Positions 46,772 to 59,526 of a stretch of 64,000 nucleotides of DNA are shown here, piece by piece; position 1 is the stretch's first letter; every line of letters starts with the position of its first letter. This stretch comes from Homalodisca vitripennis (Eukaryota > Arthropoda > Insecta > Hemiptera > Cicadellidae). Location: the NCBI RefSeq assembly GCF_021130785.1, contig NW_025777994.1, positions 1 to 64,000 on the forward strand. Direction: 5' to 3'. Below the pieces are notes generated by a model. The model had not been told where the DNA came from. It searched no databases and saw only the letters and a list, made by a program, of their open reading frames with translations. A program made the position numbers and the translations under genes.

Positions 46772-46900
46772 ATTCTGGTTTCCCAGCTGCCATTTAGTAT
46801 AATCTAAATGAAAAAGAGATAACAAGAAACCGACATGGACACTAGATTCCAGGAGTCATGTCTGTGACATTGTCTGATTTCTTATTGGGGCAACCAGAAT
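46772..46900. mobile_element. Foldback or MITE-like element, 129 bp
   Basis: The ends ATTCTGGTTTCCC and GGGGCAACCAGAAT are imperfect inverted repeats. An inner pair (AACAAGAAACCGACATG with CATTGTCTGATTTCTT) extends the stem. No target duplication could be assigned with confidence. Confidence 0.4.
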
Positions 46901-48794
46901 GGAGCTAGACAAAAAAAAATTTACTAAAAGGTATGTTATTCTAGGCCATTAGTATGACGAAATCCATAATGCGCTTAAAAGCTAACTTGTATCGAATTTA
47001 TGTATTCTATAAAGTTGATACTCTGATTGCTTATAGCATCAAATAAGAGATACTAATGTGTTATACAAGTCCTCTTTGATTCTCAAGCTGAAGATGTAAA
47101 ACTATTGTTCCTTGTTTACTATAAGGGAGGTGAAGTGGAGGGATGAGGATGGAATAATGTGCTTTTGATAACTCCTGTGAGCCCAAACTTTCTCTTGAGA
47201 GATAAAACGAAATCACTTTGGATACACTGGTTTGCGCAAAACTGATCTCATATTTAGTTATGGATATTGGAGGCAGCGCATCATCAACATTACAGTTCCG
47301 TAATTGAACGGAAGCTTTTTACAACTAGAATAAATATAATCTTAGTCCGTGAAATTTATTTATATATAACTGATTGATAAAGTGATAATTATTTATATTT
47401 CACAAAGTTTAAAATCTTTTTTTAAAACTATAGTTCTAATTAATTATGTCCGTTAAGTTTAGGCTATCGAGTTGACAAACCGATAAAAGATTTTAAAATC
47501 AGCTCTTTTAATAGTATTTATAAATTGTACGGTAGGTAAACAGTACGATTTCTGGAAACAAAGCAGAACACCCATACACTGTATCCGCAAGTTATTCAAG
47601 CCCAAGCCTCTCCCACAAAATGTAACATCTGCTGCCTGTGTACATTTCCATTTTCTCCCTTTGTAAAACAACAGATGGTATTTGTATTTGTATTGGTATT
47701 TTCAGAGTTCAGAAGTGAAATTTCGTTTTATTACAGTAAATTTTAAATCTCACCATATTAATAAATTATAGTAGTTTATAATAAAATAAATTATGAATAT
47801 ATTTGTATTAATAACAATTTTGTGATTTTTCGATGCAGTCATGGTTAATCGTAAGTCGTATATAAATACGTTTAAGCCGGATCCTATGGAGTGAAATGCA
47901 ACACCAGGAACTCGACGTGCCTTATATAGAAATGGAGCTCCATGCATTATTGTAAGTCTATAGTAAGCACCAAGTTCGTTCTTGATATACCGAGTGGGCT
48001 GACATACGTAAAAACAGAAATAAGACTTTTCCAGGTTTTGCTAGCGTTAAGCCAATAAAAACCCGATTCTGAATTGCCCAACTTGTTGGTCATATCTATT
48101 GTAAAGTCATTTTACTGGTAATGGTTAGCATATAACCCATAACATATCGCCTGTTGATCTTCAGACTATGTAGCTTCTGTTGCGGCTTCCTGGGCTTGCT
48201 AGCCGAAAAACTGTGATGGACACAACATTTTTTTTTTCAAGCTTCTAAACCTGCCAATTGTTTGTCAGGCGCCACTTCCGGACAAGCTACCAGTACTTCT
48301 GCGCCATCCTAAGGCTAATAAAGATTGATAATGAATTATGTCCTGCCACTGATTTCTTCGGCTCATTCATGGAGCTCTTTAAGAAGAACGTTGCAGTGTC
48401 GTCATTACGCTATACGTTAATTGATATAAAAATCATTGTTCTTTTTATTGCACGGCATCTGCCTTGTGCAGATTGTTTTAATTTTTGTTATATTCATAGT
48501 AGAGTTATATTTTTTTACATTTAGTCCCTTTCTTACACCGGAATTAATATTTACTTAAGTCTGGGCTGTTTTGTTTATTAATATTTTGTTACCAAGCAAG
48601 TTTATATTTGTATTGCTGTTGTTACCGGTTATTATTTATGTTTAAATTAATATTTTGTTGTTGTTAGGGGTTTATCTTTAGTATATAAGCTGATATTAGA
48701 GTTGCATATCGTTATTTTCTAATTTGATGTATTATAAATAACTTGTTATTAATATTTTCGCATTTGCACGCTAGCACAGTATACCGTTATCATA

Positions 48795-48837
<43 letters not shown>

Positions 48838-49055
48838 TTATTATATGTATTTGTATTAACGTTTGTACCTTTAAATTACGTACCCACAATTTTTAATATA
48901 ACTGAGATATTCCGATAAGTTTATACTTACTTTTCTGTTACGCTTTTTGCTTTTAAATGCAAATTTAAAATCCAAGGCTTTTTATTACTGTATAGAACTA
49001 TTTTAATTTTTATGAACAGGATTACACAAATGTAGCATCCATGTTAGCAAATTTT
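46901..49055. other. Non-coding stretch, no gene seen
   Basis: AT-rich with dense stops. It contains one arm of an inverted repeat pair (about 47575-47650 with 58550-58610, shared AAGCCTCTCCCACAA-ATGTAACATCTGC) and a (TA)n run at 48791-48832. Confidence 0.6.
48791..48832. repeat. (TA)n microsatellite
   Basis: About 20 TA units with one G interruption near 48800. Confidence 0.95.
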
Positions 49056-49059
49056 ACTG

Positions 49060-49213
49060 TGAAAGCTTGATATCAGAAAATAGACTGTATGACAATATGT
49101 CACAGGCTTGTGTTTAGTATGGCTTAGGGCGCATGTGGTAATGGTTTTTACCGGCCCTGTCATTGTTACTGCCCGCTCGTACACACAGATGGATGGTCAT
49201 TCACGCATCTTCC
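49060..49213 (+). repeat. Dispersed repeat D, copy 1
   Basis: About 155 bp matching 62487-62645 in the same orientation at high identity, including TTGTGTTTAGTATGGCTTA, GGTAATGGTTTTTACCGGCC and CTCGTACACACAGATGGATG. It is markedly less AT-rich than its surroundings. No Pol III boxes were seen. Confidence 0.8.
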
Positions 49214-52200
49214 TCAACGTACTGTATGTTCTCCAGATATCGTGCGGTCGGTTCGAATGTGATAGGGTTCGTTAATGATCACATTAATGTATTGGTGCTA
49301 TCATGATAATAGCAACGAGAAAATGGATTAGTAAACAAACTGAGTAAAATCATGTGAGATGTTAACACATGACATAATAACATAATATGCATATTACTCA
49401 TGTATTAAAAGAAAACACATAATAGAGTGGAACTTCAATGTTAAAATTAGATGACCAGATTTGGTTTAGTGAGATCTTGCGCTGTAATACGGTACCTACC
49501 TCTAGTAACTTTTATTATTTACACGTAGCTATGAAACCTTAGTCATTGAACAAAAAAGAAAATGTTTAATATGGTGAGGTATCTCGAGAAAAACTATATG
49601 TAAATTTCAAAACTTACATTCTGCATTAAAGTCTATTTCTACATCGACAAGAACACGTTCTAAGATGGTGCTATCTGACGCAGGATTTTGGCTGAGCATC
49701 TTTGAAGTTTATCACCCAGTAGCGTGACACAGTTTCCCTTTTGTATAGAATAAAATAAGCTGCAGATTTTCAATTTCACATCCAACCTCAACGAATCCTT
49801 TGAAATGTTGTGGCATGTACCTTGTCATATAAAATGGATTGAAGCTCTGCATAAGAAAAAGAACTAATATAATGAGGTAGAAAGTAAAATGAAAGTTAAT
49901 TATCCTATAACTTATTGTATATTTTTAAGACATATTTTTTGACTTTCATCACAACCTTTGCACACTTAAAGTATTCGTGGAAAAACTAAATATTACCTTA
50001 TCATATATCGCAATATTGTAGTGCCATAATACCCATAACATGATCTTCAAGCGTGACGGAGAAGGATGTTATGCCACCCTAATATGGCAATATGGAACAA
50101 ATGTGAAACATATTTCCCGGCGAACTCGTATATTCTACTCATATCGGTTATCATGAAGAAAATCCATTTTCCTTACTCTTCAGAATAATGCATGCAAAAG
50201 TAGATGAAGAAGCATATTTTCAAAGTAAATTTAAACATTGTTCTCTTAAATGGTATACATTTATAAAATTGCTTTTCATATCTATTTATTTTATTATCTA
50301 CTATATATCTTATATATCCGTTAAATTACAGAGCTCATCATAAAAAATTAAAAATAACATTAATCAAAAATTCTAAACCACAAAATGTTTTTCTTGAAAA
50401 ATAGTTCAAGTTCTGAAAAGGTTATGGACAGGGAATATTTAACAAGGGAGAACTGTGATGAATGGCGGCAAAAAAATATTACAAAATATTTTATAAAATA
50501 AAATGTGAAACAATTGCAAAAAGTATAATTTTCAATTATTTGGATGTTTTAGTAGATTTACAGAAGAGTACGCTACATTTAAAAGTATAAAACATAAAAT
50601 TTACTAGTATGCTCTTAAATTATAATAATAATGACGTAAAGATTTTCCTCAGACTATAATAATTTTATTGACTAATCTCAAGTTAAAATTATTTAAAAGT
50701 AGTTATAAAAGTACACACCCTTGCAGTGACTAAATAACACATTATCTCAATTAATTATCATGGTAAATAATTCAGAAGGTACAGTTTTTACAGGTGGACA
50801 CATACAATAACATAAATCTACTTTGTATATTATCGAACTCCAATTGTGAACCAGGAGGAACATATGAAAGCAGAGGATGTGAGGTACACTGCCTAGTGCA
50901 CACCAATAGTTTTAGAACTTGTATGAAGGGTTTCCTGAATTGCACTATTTCCAGACCAATTTTCCTGCCACATTCAAAGAGATAGTTATGAATAAAACTT
51001 GTATAATTAGTTTGATGAGTTCTACTTTGTCTGATTCACGAAATTCGGTATCTTTGAGAACGGCCTGGTGATTAAAGCGCACACTTAAGCTTTAAGCGGT
51101 ACTAATTATTCCGTAAAAGCCCTTCCTCTCCTTATTAGCTCTCCTTAAGAAACTGTTAATTTCCAATAAAAATTAGTAAAGGTTTAATTTGGTCTTTCAA
51201 TTTATTCAAATAATTTTCGTTTTATTTATATAAATTTATTTATAAAGTCGTTTTGTTTATATAACTGAAACTAAATTTGGATTTACCAACGAAGATATTA
51301 AATCCTTGAGGAAAAAGTATTTGTAAACAAAATTTAAATTATAGGAAAAGCACAAAAGATAATAGCTTTTTTATGCTTTGCAATTAATTTTAGCAGTTAA
51401 TTTGTGAGACCAATGAAGAAAGTGTATACAACCAATTTTTACTGGTTAGATGAACTAACTTCCTTGGAAACTCTAATATTGTGCAATCTCTTATCATTTC
51501 CATTATGGGAAAGTAGATGCTGCATGTATATCTGCCCAGAAGTTAGTTTTAAACTTGATTTAACAATGTAGAAATTGGTATCGAGTTTAAGGCTTTCGGA
51601 AAAAAAACATGTACCTAAACTTATGCATAGATTTAATTTAATGATTTCTATGCGTTGAACTCTTTGTCAAAGATAATTATGTATTTATGGCATACACTGT
51701 GAATCCAGTTATAACGCAGTAACGTCAGCTGATATATAACTGTCTAAGCGTAAGCGAAATCTGTCACTGGAAGTGTTAGAAACATTTTATTCGTGTCTGT
51801 CTAACTGTCTGTCTCTCCGCAAGATATCTCGAAAACGATCTGACCTTTTAACTTGAAATTCTGGTGGCACTGAATATAATGATGGTACACGTCAGTCCTT
51901 GGAATTTAGGTGAGCAATAGCGAATATTTTTACATCGGTATTAAAGTTCTTGACAGGTAATTTTACATTTCACAGAAATTCTCTAATCGTGGTCCTGGAA
52001 AAACTTTTGTCACTATGGTAATTTGTCTGTCTGTCCTTACGATATCTCAAAAATAAACTGACTTATTGAGATGAAAGAGTGCTAGAAATTGTATTTGTAT
52101 GTAAGGAAATCTTAGTCCAATGATGGTGCATGTCAATCTATGGGGTTTTACTGAAAGTTAGCCTCCTTTTTTTATAATTATTACATTGGTATTATAAGTA

Positions 52201-55200
52201 TAAGTATAATGGCATCGAGAAATTGGTAGAGTAAATAAACTTGTAAAAATCTCAGTACAAAATTTTCAGCGGCTAATTTAATATTTGAAACGTTTAGTGA
52301 TTGTTTTTACCAGTTTTTAAGACGAAAGTCACGCTTTTTTACTGATCACTAGTTTCATTATGGCTGTGGTTATTATTACCTAAAGTGTAATAACTTTGAA
52401 ATCGTCATACATTGAATTCTAGAAAGCATGACTGAGCGTAAAAGCTACGACAAAATAGTAACACCGAATGATTTATAAAATACATCACTGGCTAGGTACG
52501 CCGTCAACAGATTTTATTAATGACTCTTACATTAAATAACACTAACCGAAATTACTTATTTATCCCGCTGCACTAAGAGGAAAGTGAACTGAAGCTAAAC
52601 TCAATATTCGTATTGAACGTAGCTTCCCATCCATAGCTACGGTAAATCTAATTTATTTCAACTTCTTAGTTAGGGTATACTTCCATTAAATATTTTTGAA
52701 TATCGGCGAGGTTTATTGACCATCTTCTTACGGAGCTGAATGTGCCATTAAAAGATAAAAAGGACTTTTAAAACACACCTAGTGTATATTTCTAATTAAT
52801 ATAAGTATATAAACAAAATATGTAATAAAAAATTAGTTGAGAATCGCCCATAACAAGAAATTTTAAGATGTTATAAGGACTTAATTATGTCCTCGGTGGT
52901 AAATAATTAGTAGAGGATTATGTAAAGAATGTACCGCGTCAGTGTCAAGTAGCTGCAGGAAAGTTTTCAGCAGAGCTAATTATCATAATTTTAACTTCGT
53001 TACGTTTTCGACGAACTTCCAGTTTGGTCTAAGAATGTTTCATTGAAGACATGCAATTTATTTCATAATAAGTTTATCTTGAACACACATTAAAAAAGGT
53101 ATCGTAGGAGAAACAAACAATTAGGACATTTTAGTTGATTTACGTCCAGTTAATTTTATTACGAAATTCTATGCAAGGGAACCACATTAATTTTAACATT
53201 TGTTATGTTCTTATATTATGTCAATACATATTCAGACTATTAATAGGGTTACTTACTATAAAGAAAATTGATACTTCATCTTATCCGTTAAATTCAAGTC
53301 TGATGATTAAGCGTACACTAAGGAGTTAAACGCTACTAATTATTCTGTTTAAAAGCTCTTTCACTTCTTATCGCAGGTACTTATGAAACTTTTGAGTCGT
53401 AAAGTTAAATCAATTAATCCTCTCCTGCTCTATAAACCTATTCAATTGAGTTTGTGAAAAGTTAATTTCATTTCATTATAACACTTTCACAATAAATTTA
53501 ATTTGTTTTTGTTTTACAATACAAAGACTATGCTGTATATTTTTAACATTAGAAATATTTTGATATCAAAGACTGTTGTCAGAGAGAACAGTTGTTGCTG
53601 CCTTTCATTTTCTCAGCCATATTCCAACAGATGTCTGAATACAAAACAAACACACAGTACTTTCTTTTTCTCCAACTTCCATTATATAGTTAGTCTGTCT
53701 ATTACGTAAGAAGCAATTTGAGACAGTGACAACAATTACAATCTTTTTATAATTATGATTATTTATAATTAACTATATACTGGTATTGGGTAATTAGTGT
53801 TATTCACTAAATATTTAATTTAATTATTTAATAGATGAAGAGCAAGAATAAAAAAGTCGTGCAAGCTAGAAAGACAATACTGCAGGAAAGGCACTCTTGA
53901 TACTGAAATCAGAAACAAGAAAACTTCATCTCATCTCTAATACCAGAAACTAAGGCTCTATTCTTTTCAACCTGCGTTCTAATTGATTGTCTTGTCTTGA
54001 TACTACTCAAAGCTTATAAGAGGCGTGGCAAGTCTTTAGGATACCTTTGCAGAGGATTTAGGTAATCAAAATTCCCTTCTCTATATATCGTAAGCATTCG
54101 ATTAAGAATGGTATATCTTAAACCATAAATGGTAAGGTCCATATCATGACTGAACTCATTTTGAACAGTAGTTTTGCCTCTTTTCTTTCTTTAGCTTAGA
54201 TCCGAGCTTTGCTGATAACTATTTTCATTTCTTCTTCTAGAATGTTTGAATTTGTGGAATAATTTTACATTGCTAACTTTATGATATATATAGGAGTTCA
54301 CCTGGGCATTGGGAGTGCATGATAATCATCAGAGTTAATCCTAGTACATCGAATATTTCAAGTAGAGTAGAGCTGAGGAAATGAAATAAATATGAATTAA
54401 TGTAGAGGCGGAGTTATAAACCTCTATTCCTCATAGGATCGTAGAAATAAAAGGGAATCAGGAGGAAAGAGACTAAAGGAGAATAGTTCGAGATCTCTAA
54501 CCTGGAGCATTTAGGCGAATATGCCATTATGTTAAATAAGGTAATAAAATAATAAGTTAAGCTAATTATAAGAACGAAAAGGTAAGGAATTAGGCACAGA
54601 TTAAGGACATTTTAGAAGAAATATTTAAATTAATAGGAAATAAGACGAGGATAATCAGAATAATGTTCCAAAATGTGTAGTTAAAGATTGTTCAGGACTA
54701 ACCTCTAAAAATAAGTAAACATAATTTTTGATTACGATGGACACATTCTGTTGATTTTATATTCCCTATGTATGAGGAACTTATCAATTTTCAGAGAGGA
54801 ATGATATTAAGAGAAAAGAAAAGTAATTACTGCCCAAATAAGTGTATGAGCATTAAGCGAAGCCTTTCACTGGAAGGGGCGAGAAAGATTTTATTTTTTG
54901 CACGTATATTGTGATATAAAGCTCACCTATATAACTGATATTTTGCGTGAATGAAAGAAAGATTTTAAAACTTCATAATTTTAGCGAAAATTTTAAAACC
55001 TTACTGGTAACTATGACAACAAAATTGAATATTATTTTCAGAGTAATAATTTTGTAAAAAATAAACTAGTATATATGTATGTGTAATGAAACCAAAATAT
55101 GTGGCATATTTTAACATGTAGTCTAACTATTGCAATGAAATATAATCTTTATATGCAAGCGAAGTATGACATGCTACACTAAATGTGGGGTCCTCCTTCC

Positions 55201-57049
55201 TTATTTTAGGAGAACAAGTCTGGTCTGAAGAGAACCTATCCGACTTCCATGAATAGTTGCTGTATAGTTTAGTGGTAAGGTCACTGGAAGTGTAATAATT
55301 TATATAATTAGTAATAAAATAATAACGGCAATTAATTAGGAATAAGTTCAAAAGATATAGATCCATTCGGTAATTTATTCTAAAGATTAACTATAAACCA
55401 TACCTATGGGATGGACAATCTTGCTTTGAAATGTTTGGCCTCATTGTGGAAAACTCATTTTCTGTCAACAGATACTATAAAACTCCCAAAAATACGCATC
55501 GCTCTGTACACGTGAAAGGGTTGAGATTTGTTTAGATTAGCTAAATCATAAACTGCAAACTATTGACTTTAATAACAGTGATTCATATGGTTTATGTCTT
55601 TATCATAGGCTCCCAGTTTTCAAAAAAATATACAGAAGAAATTATACTTTTACCCTGCAGTTATTTTTAATTAAGTTTAAGGTTTATTTAATTATCATTA
55701 GTTAATAGTGGAGATTGCGGTTTTTATTTTTTAGCAGTTTGGTTTAGATGTCTCACACTTTACACACAGTGGCTGAATAATAATTTTTTTCTCAGAAAAT
55801 GTATAGTTTTTATATCAAATTTAAATAAATAGGACACTGGTGAGGAAAGTGCAGCCTCATGTCCAACAGTAAAGTAGTGAGCCTCTGGTAAACCAAAATC
55901 TCTTAAAAGCTTGAAACCTTCTTAATTCAATCCAGGCTCGTGATTTCATTGCACTATCTGCCTTACTAACAGTTATTAGATACTGGTTCAAATATCGCGA
56001 GATATTGTTCTAACGAGTTTACAGAGTTTACAAAAACCTTTATTTCAAAAATGTACATACATTTACAGAGTCAGGTGCTTGGAGTGTGTATAGTTTTCTG
56101 TGTTTAAAGTTTATTTTTGAAGATGGAAGGATTATGAAGGAAACAGGATTTTCCTGCACATTTGCTATAATTCAGTGGAAAATAAATAACCTAACACATA
56201 AATACAAACTAGGTAAAAAAACAAATCATGCGAGCGCGTTGTTAAACGCATGTCAGGAATCACAACCACCATGTTTTGTGTCAAATTCCCTAACTCTAAA
56301 ACATGCATTTAATAAAAACTAAACACACCACTAATTATTAGTGCTGAACTGCAGAATATAGGTCAATTCCGTATACATACATACCGTATACGTAATTAAA
56401 ACGTAAAATAAAAAACGTGAGTTGATAACGTTATCGTTATGCTCACAGATTAATTGAAACCTAATACAATAAAATAAAACCGAGCACTCTTAGATATAAG
56501 GAAGATATTCAATTCTTCCTCATTAATAGATTTTATGAATGATGTATTATTAATTACGCTACACTAAGTGTCAAGGGAGTTACATGGGAAATTTAAAGTC
56601 AATAGCTAATTTAATCCTGGGGACATCCTGGGGACTAAAATAACTGTAAATTTGTCTGTCCTTCGCAAAGGCCTAATATTCGCTAGCTGTCAGTCAATAA
56701 TAAAAAAAGCATTAAATCCAAACTCACCAAGGGACACCACAAATAGAATTAATTTCTAAATACGTTTTGAATTTAGGAATTGCCACTCTTACATTATCAG
56801 CCTTCAATATTCCTTCATTACTGGTTTTTTCTTTACAAACTACTACTTTTATCAATTAAATTGCTTGTAGTAATCAGTAGCTATCGTATTTTAGCCTAAA
56901 TATAAATTTTTGAACATGACACAAAAACCATGGAAGAATCAAGAAAACGCGACGTGTAAAGGTTAAGGACCTGCCTTTTTATGGCCACAGCGGCAATAAA
57001 ATTAATAACTTCAATCTACTGGAATAGCAAAAGTAACTGTCACATGCGT
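49214..57049. other. Long non-coding stretch, no gene seen
   Basis: No ORF of recognisable family. Minor structure: about 51065-51160 and 53285-53400 form a weak direct repeat pair (shared TTAAGC, TACTAATTATTC-GT), and about 51740-51790 and 54840-54895 share AAGCG-AA-C-TTCACTGGAAG. Text at about 51800-51850 and 52020-52070 repeats a TGTCTGTC-ATATCTC motif often seen in insect repeats. Confidence 0.55.
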
Positions 57050-57353
57050 CATTAACGGAAGTTATATTGGTGAAGACGCACTGTAGAAATAACAACAGGT
57101 AATAGCACAAGGCACCGAAGAAAAATTAAAGCAGAATTGATCCACTGAACAATTTCCCTCCTGTTAAATAGCTAGACGGCGCTTAAATAGCAATTACATA
57201 ACCACCCACGAAATGTGTAATTATAATTACAACGTCTTCCGTGGTACATTTTCTGCGGTCGAGTGTAATATCGTTAACTGCCGGTTTAAACTGCTGTCTG
57301 TGAACCTTCACACGCACACGCACACACACACACACACACACACACGCGCACAC

Positions 57354-57405
<52 letters not shown>

Positions 57406-58000
57406 TGATGATGTATTATCTTCATGAAATATGTTATCCAATATAAAATTGTATTTTAATTAAACGAAGAACCAACTTAGAATCAACATATCTAAAAGTG
57501 TAATATAGTCATGACTGCCAATTGGAATACTCTATCAGGTTTTATGGGAATTGTGTTCTAAATATTTTATAGGTCTCTTTAATTTGGACTTATACTATTG
57601 AGAACACAATTATGATTGAAGAGTCTAGTATAAGAGGAATGACCGTTTACTAGTATATAGGATCCTTCAAATTTTACCAGTCATTGGAATCACGTAGAAT
57701 GACAGTAAACACAATTCAAAATTAAAAAGTATTATTACTTTCAGATTCACCACAATCACGCTTATATTTTAATTTGTGTACAAAGAGAGAATGCAACTGA
57801 AAGTTAATAGGCGCATTAAACCAACGAAATGGAACGTTGAAATGAGAATTTACGATTCATACGTAAATGTACTCGTACATTGTCATTGTCTTTGAGAGTG
57901 ACCTCTGGACCATAGTTTGGTCATTGGTTGTTATTGTGTTTATACTGTTGTCACTGTGACCTAAGACATATTATAATGGTTTGTCAGTAATATATTTAAT
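57050..58000 (+). repeat. Dispersed repeat B, copy 2 (two matching blocks)
   Basis: Counterpart of the blocks in 42850-45125. A (CA)n microsatellite lies between its two blocks. Confidence 0.5.
57309..57403. repeat. (CA)n microsatellite with CG interruptions
   Basis: About 47 CA units interrupted by CG in several places, which points to an older, partly stabilised repeat. Confidence 0.95.
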
Positions 58001-59440
58001 CAATGCAAAATACATAAAATCAATTAGTAATTTAATTGAACAAGATGTGATTGTTTATGATTAATAAATAAAAAAATAAATTAATTTCTTTACTACTAAG
58101 CTGGTACTTAAGGAGATAGTTTAACAAAACCGAAATGTTACCAAACCGTGTTGAATTTAAAAGATTATATTATCAGATTTTTTCTAGTAAAAGAGAATTA
58201 TGAACATGTTTTCTAATCCACGCATTGTTTGATTTCATTTAAATTCCATCAAAATGTATATGATGCAACTCATGTCATACGACAAATTTATTATAATATC
58301 TATACATACCCTCGTTTATTGAGGCCTTTCCAATACTTTCATAACTATAATTCAGTTCATGTTCGAACATTTCCGATCAAACAAATACTCGTTCTATTTT
58401 GAATTGCTGAAATTAAACAGCAAAATTTAAGTTTTAAAGATAAATATACTTTAATGCGAGAATGGAATGAAGCAAATATATACATCACAATATTCTAAAA
58501 ATACCAGACATCTGTTGCTTTACAAACAAAGCAAATGAAAAGGTTGCCCCGACCGCAGATGTTACATGTTGTGGGAGAGGCTTTGACTGGAATAACTTGT
58601 GGATGAAACGGGAATGGGATTTGCGTCATACGTACATTTAAGTAAAAATTTACTTTAAAAACGTGCTACTATATAACTTGTGGTGTACTATTTTTATACA
58701 ATTTGTGAATGTATTTCTGGAGGTATTTGTTCGTCTGTAAATTAAATAACTCAAATCTTCAAGACGATTAATATTCGGATATTAATATTTTTAGAGATTT
58801 CATCATCACCGCAATCTGAAGTATTTCATTTTACTGGTAAGAGAACCCAACGTTTTGTAAATATTTCTGAAAATCTGGACTTAATAATGATTACTGGGTT
58901 TTATCAGATCATGCTGAGGATTAGTTTTTAATTTATGAACGGAACCTGAGAATAAGATAAGGAGATAACCTCACATCAAGAATTTTATCATGACATATTA
59001 AAAACTGTTTCGGTATGAATTTTTCTAGACATTTTTACTGTCTGTGAAAATATAGATAGGCCTAAATTTATTTTTATTCCTGTGCTCATGCGGTCGCTGT
59101 GGTATATAACACCTATTTTGTTGAAACAATTAACATTTTGCTTACATTTCCAATTAATGTTTTCAATAAATGAAAACGGTTTAAATTAAATAGAAAATTA
59201 CTATTTATATATTAGATTATATTACGTGATGCTACATAGATGTTGTATGCTTTAGTCGTTTTCAATAGTATTTTTTTCTTAAATAATTGTAATATATAAA
59301 AAAAAAGTTTTATTGGGTCAGTCATATTGTCAAAATTCTATTACCCTTCCAAACTAATTGAACCATGTGTGAACTACTGTTTTAATATTTCTAATAATCA
59401 AATGTTTTAGTCTATTTTCCTATATTCTAGATCCAGCATA
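58001..59440. other. Non-coding stretch, no gene seen
   Basis: AT-rich. It contains the second arm (58550-58610) of the inverted repeat shared with 47575-47650. Confidence 0.6.
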
Positions 59441-59445
59441 GACGC

Positions 59446-59526
59446 TTAAAATCTAAAATGCCGATAAAAAAAATCTGAATTCTGATCACGTTAAATGCTG
59501 ATAGGAATCAGCATTTTAGATTTTAA
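59446..59526. repeat. 16-bp inverted repeat with 49-bp spacer
   Basis: TTAAAATCTAAAATGC (59446-59461) and its exact complement (59511-59526). Related GAATTCTGA/TCAGAATTC words occur inside and just outside. Likely a decayed foldback element. Confidence 0.65.

Noticed and set aside
57183..57446. ORFs of Cys-Val or His-Thr repeats
   Set aside because: Products of the (CA)n microsatellite.
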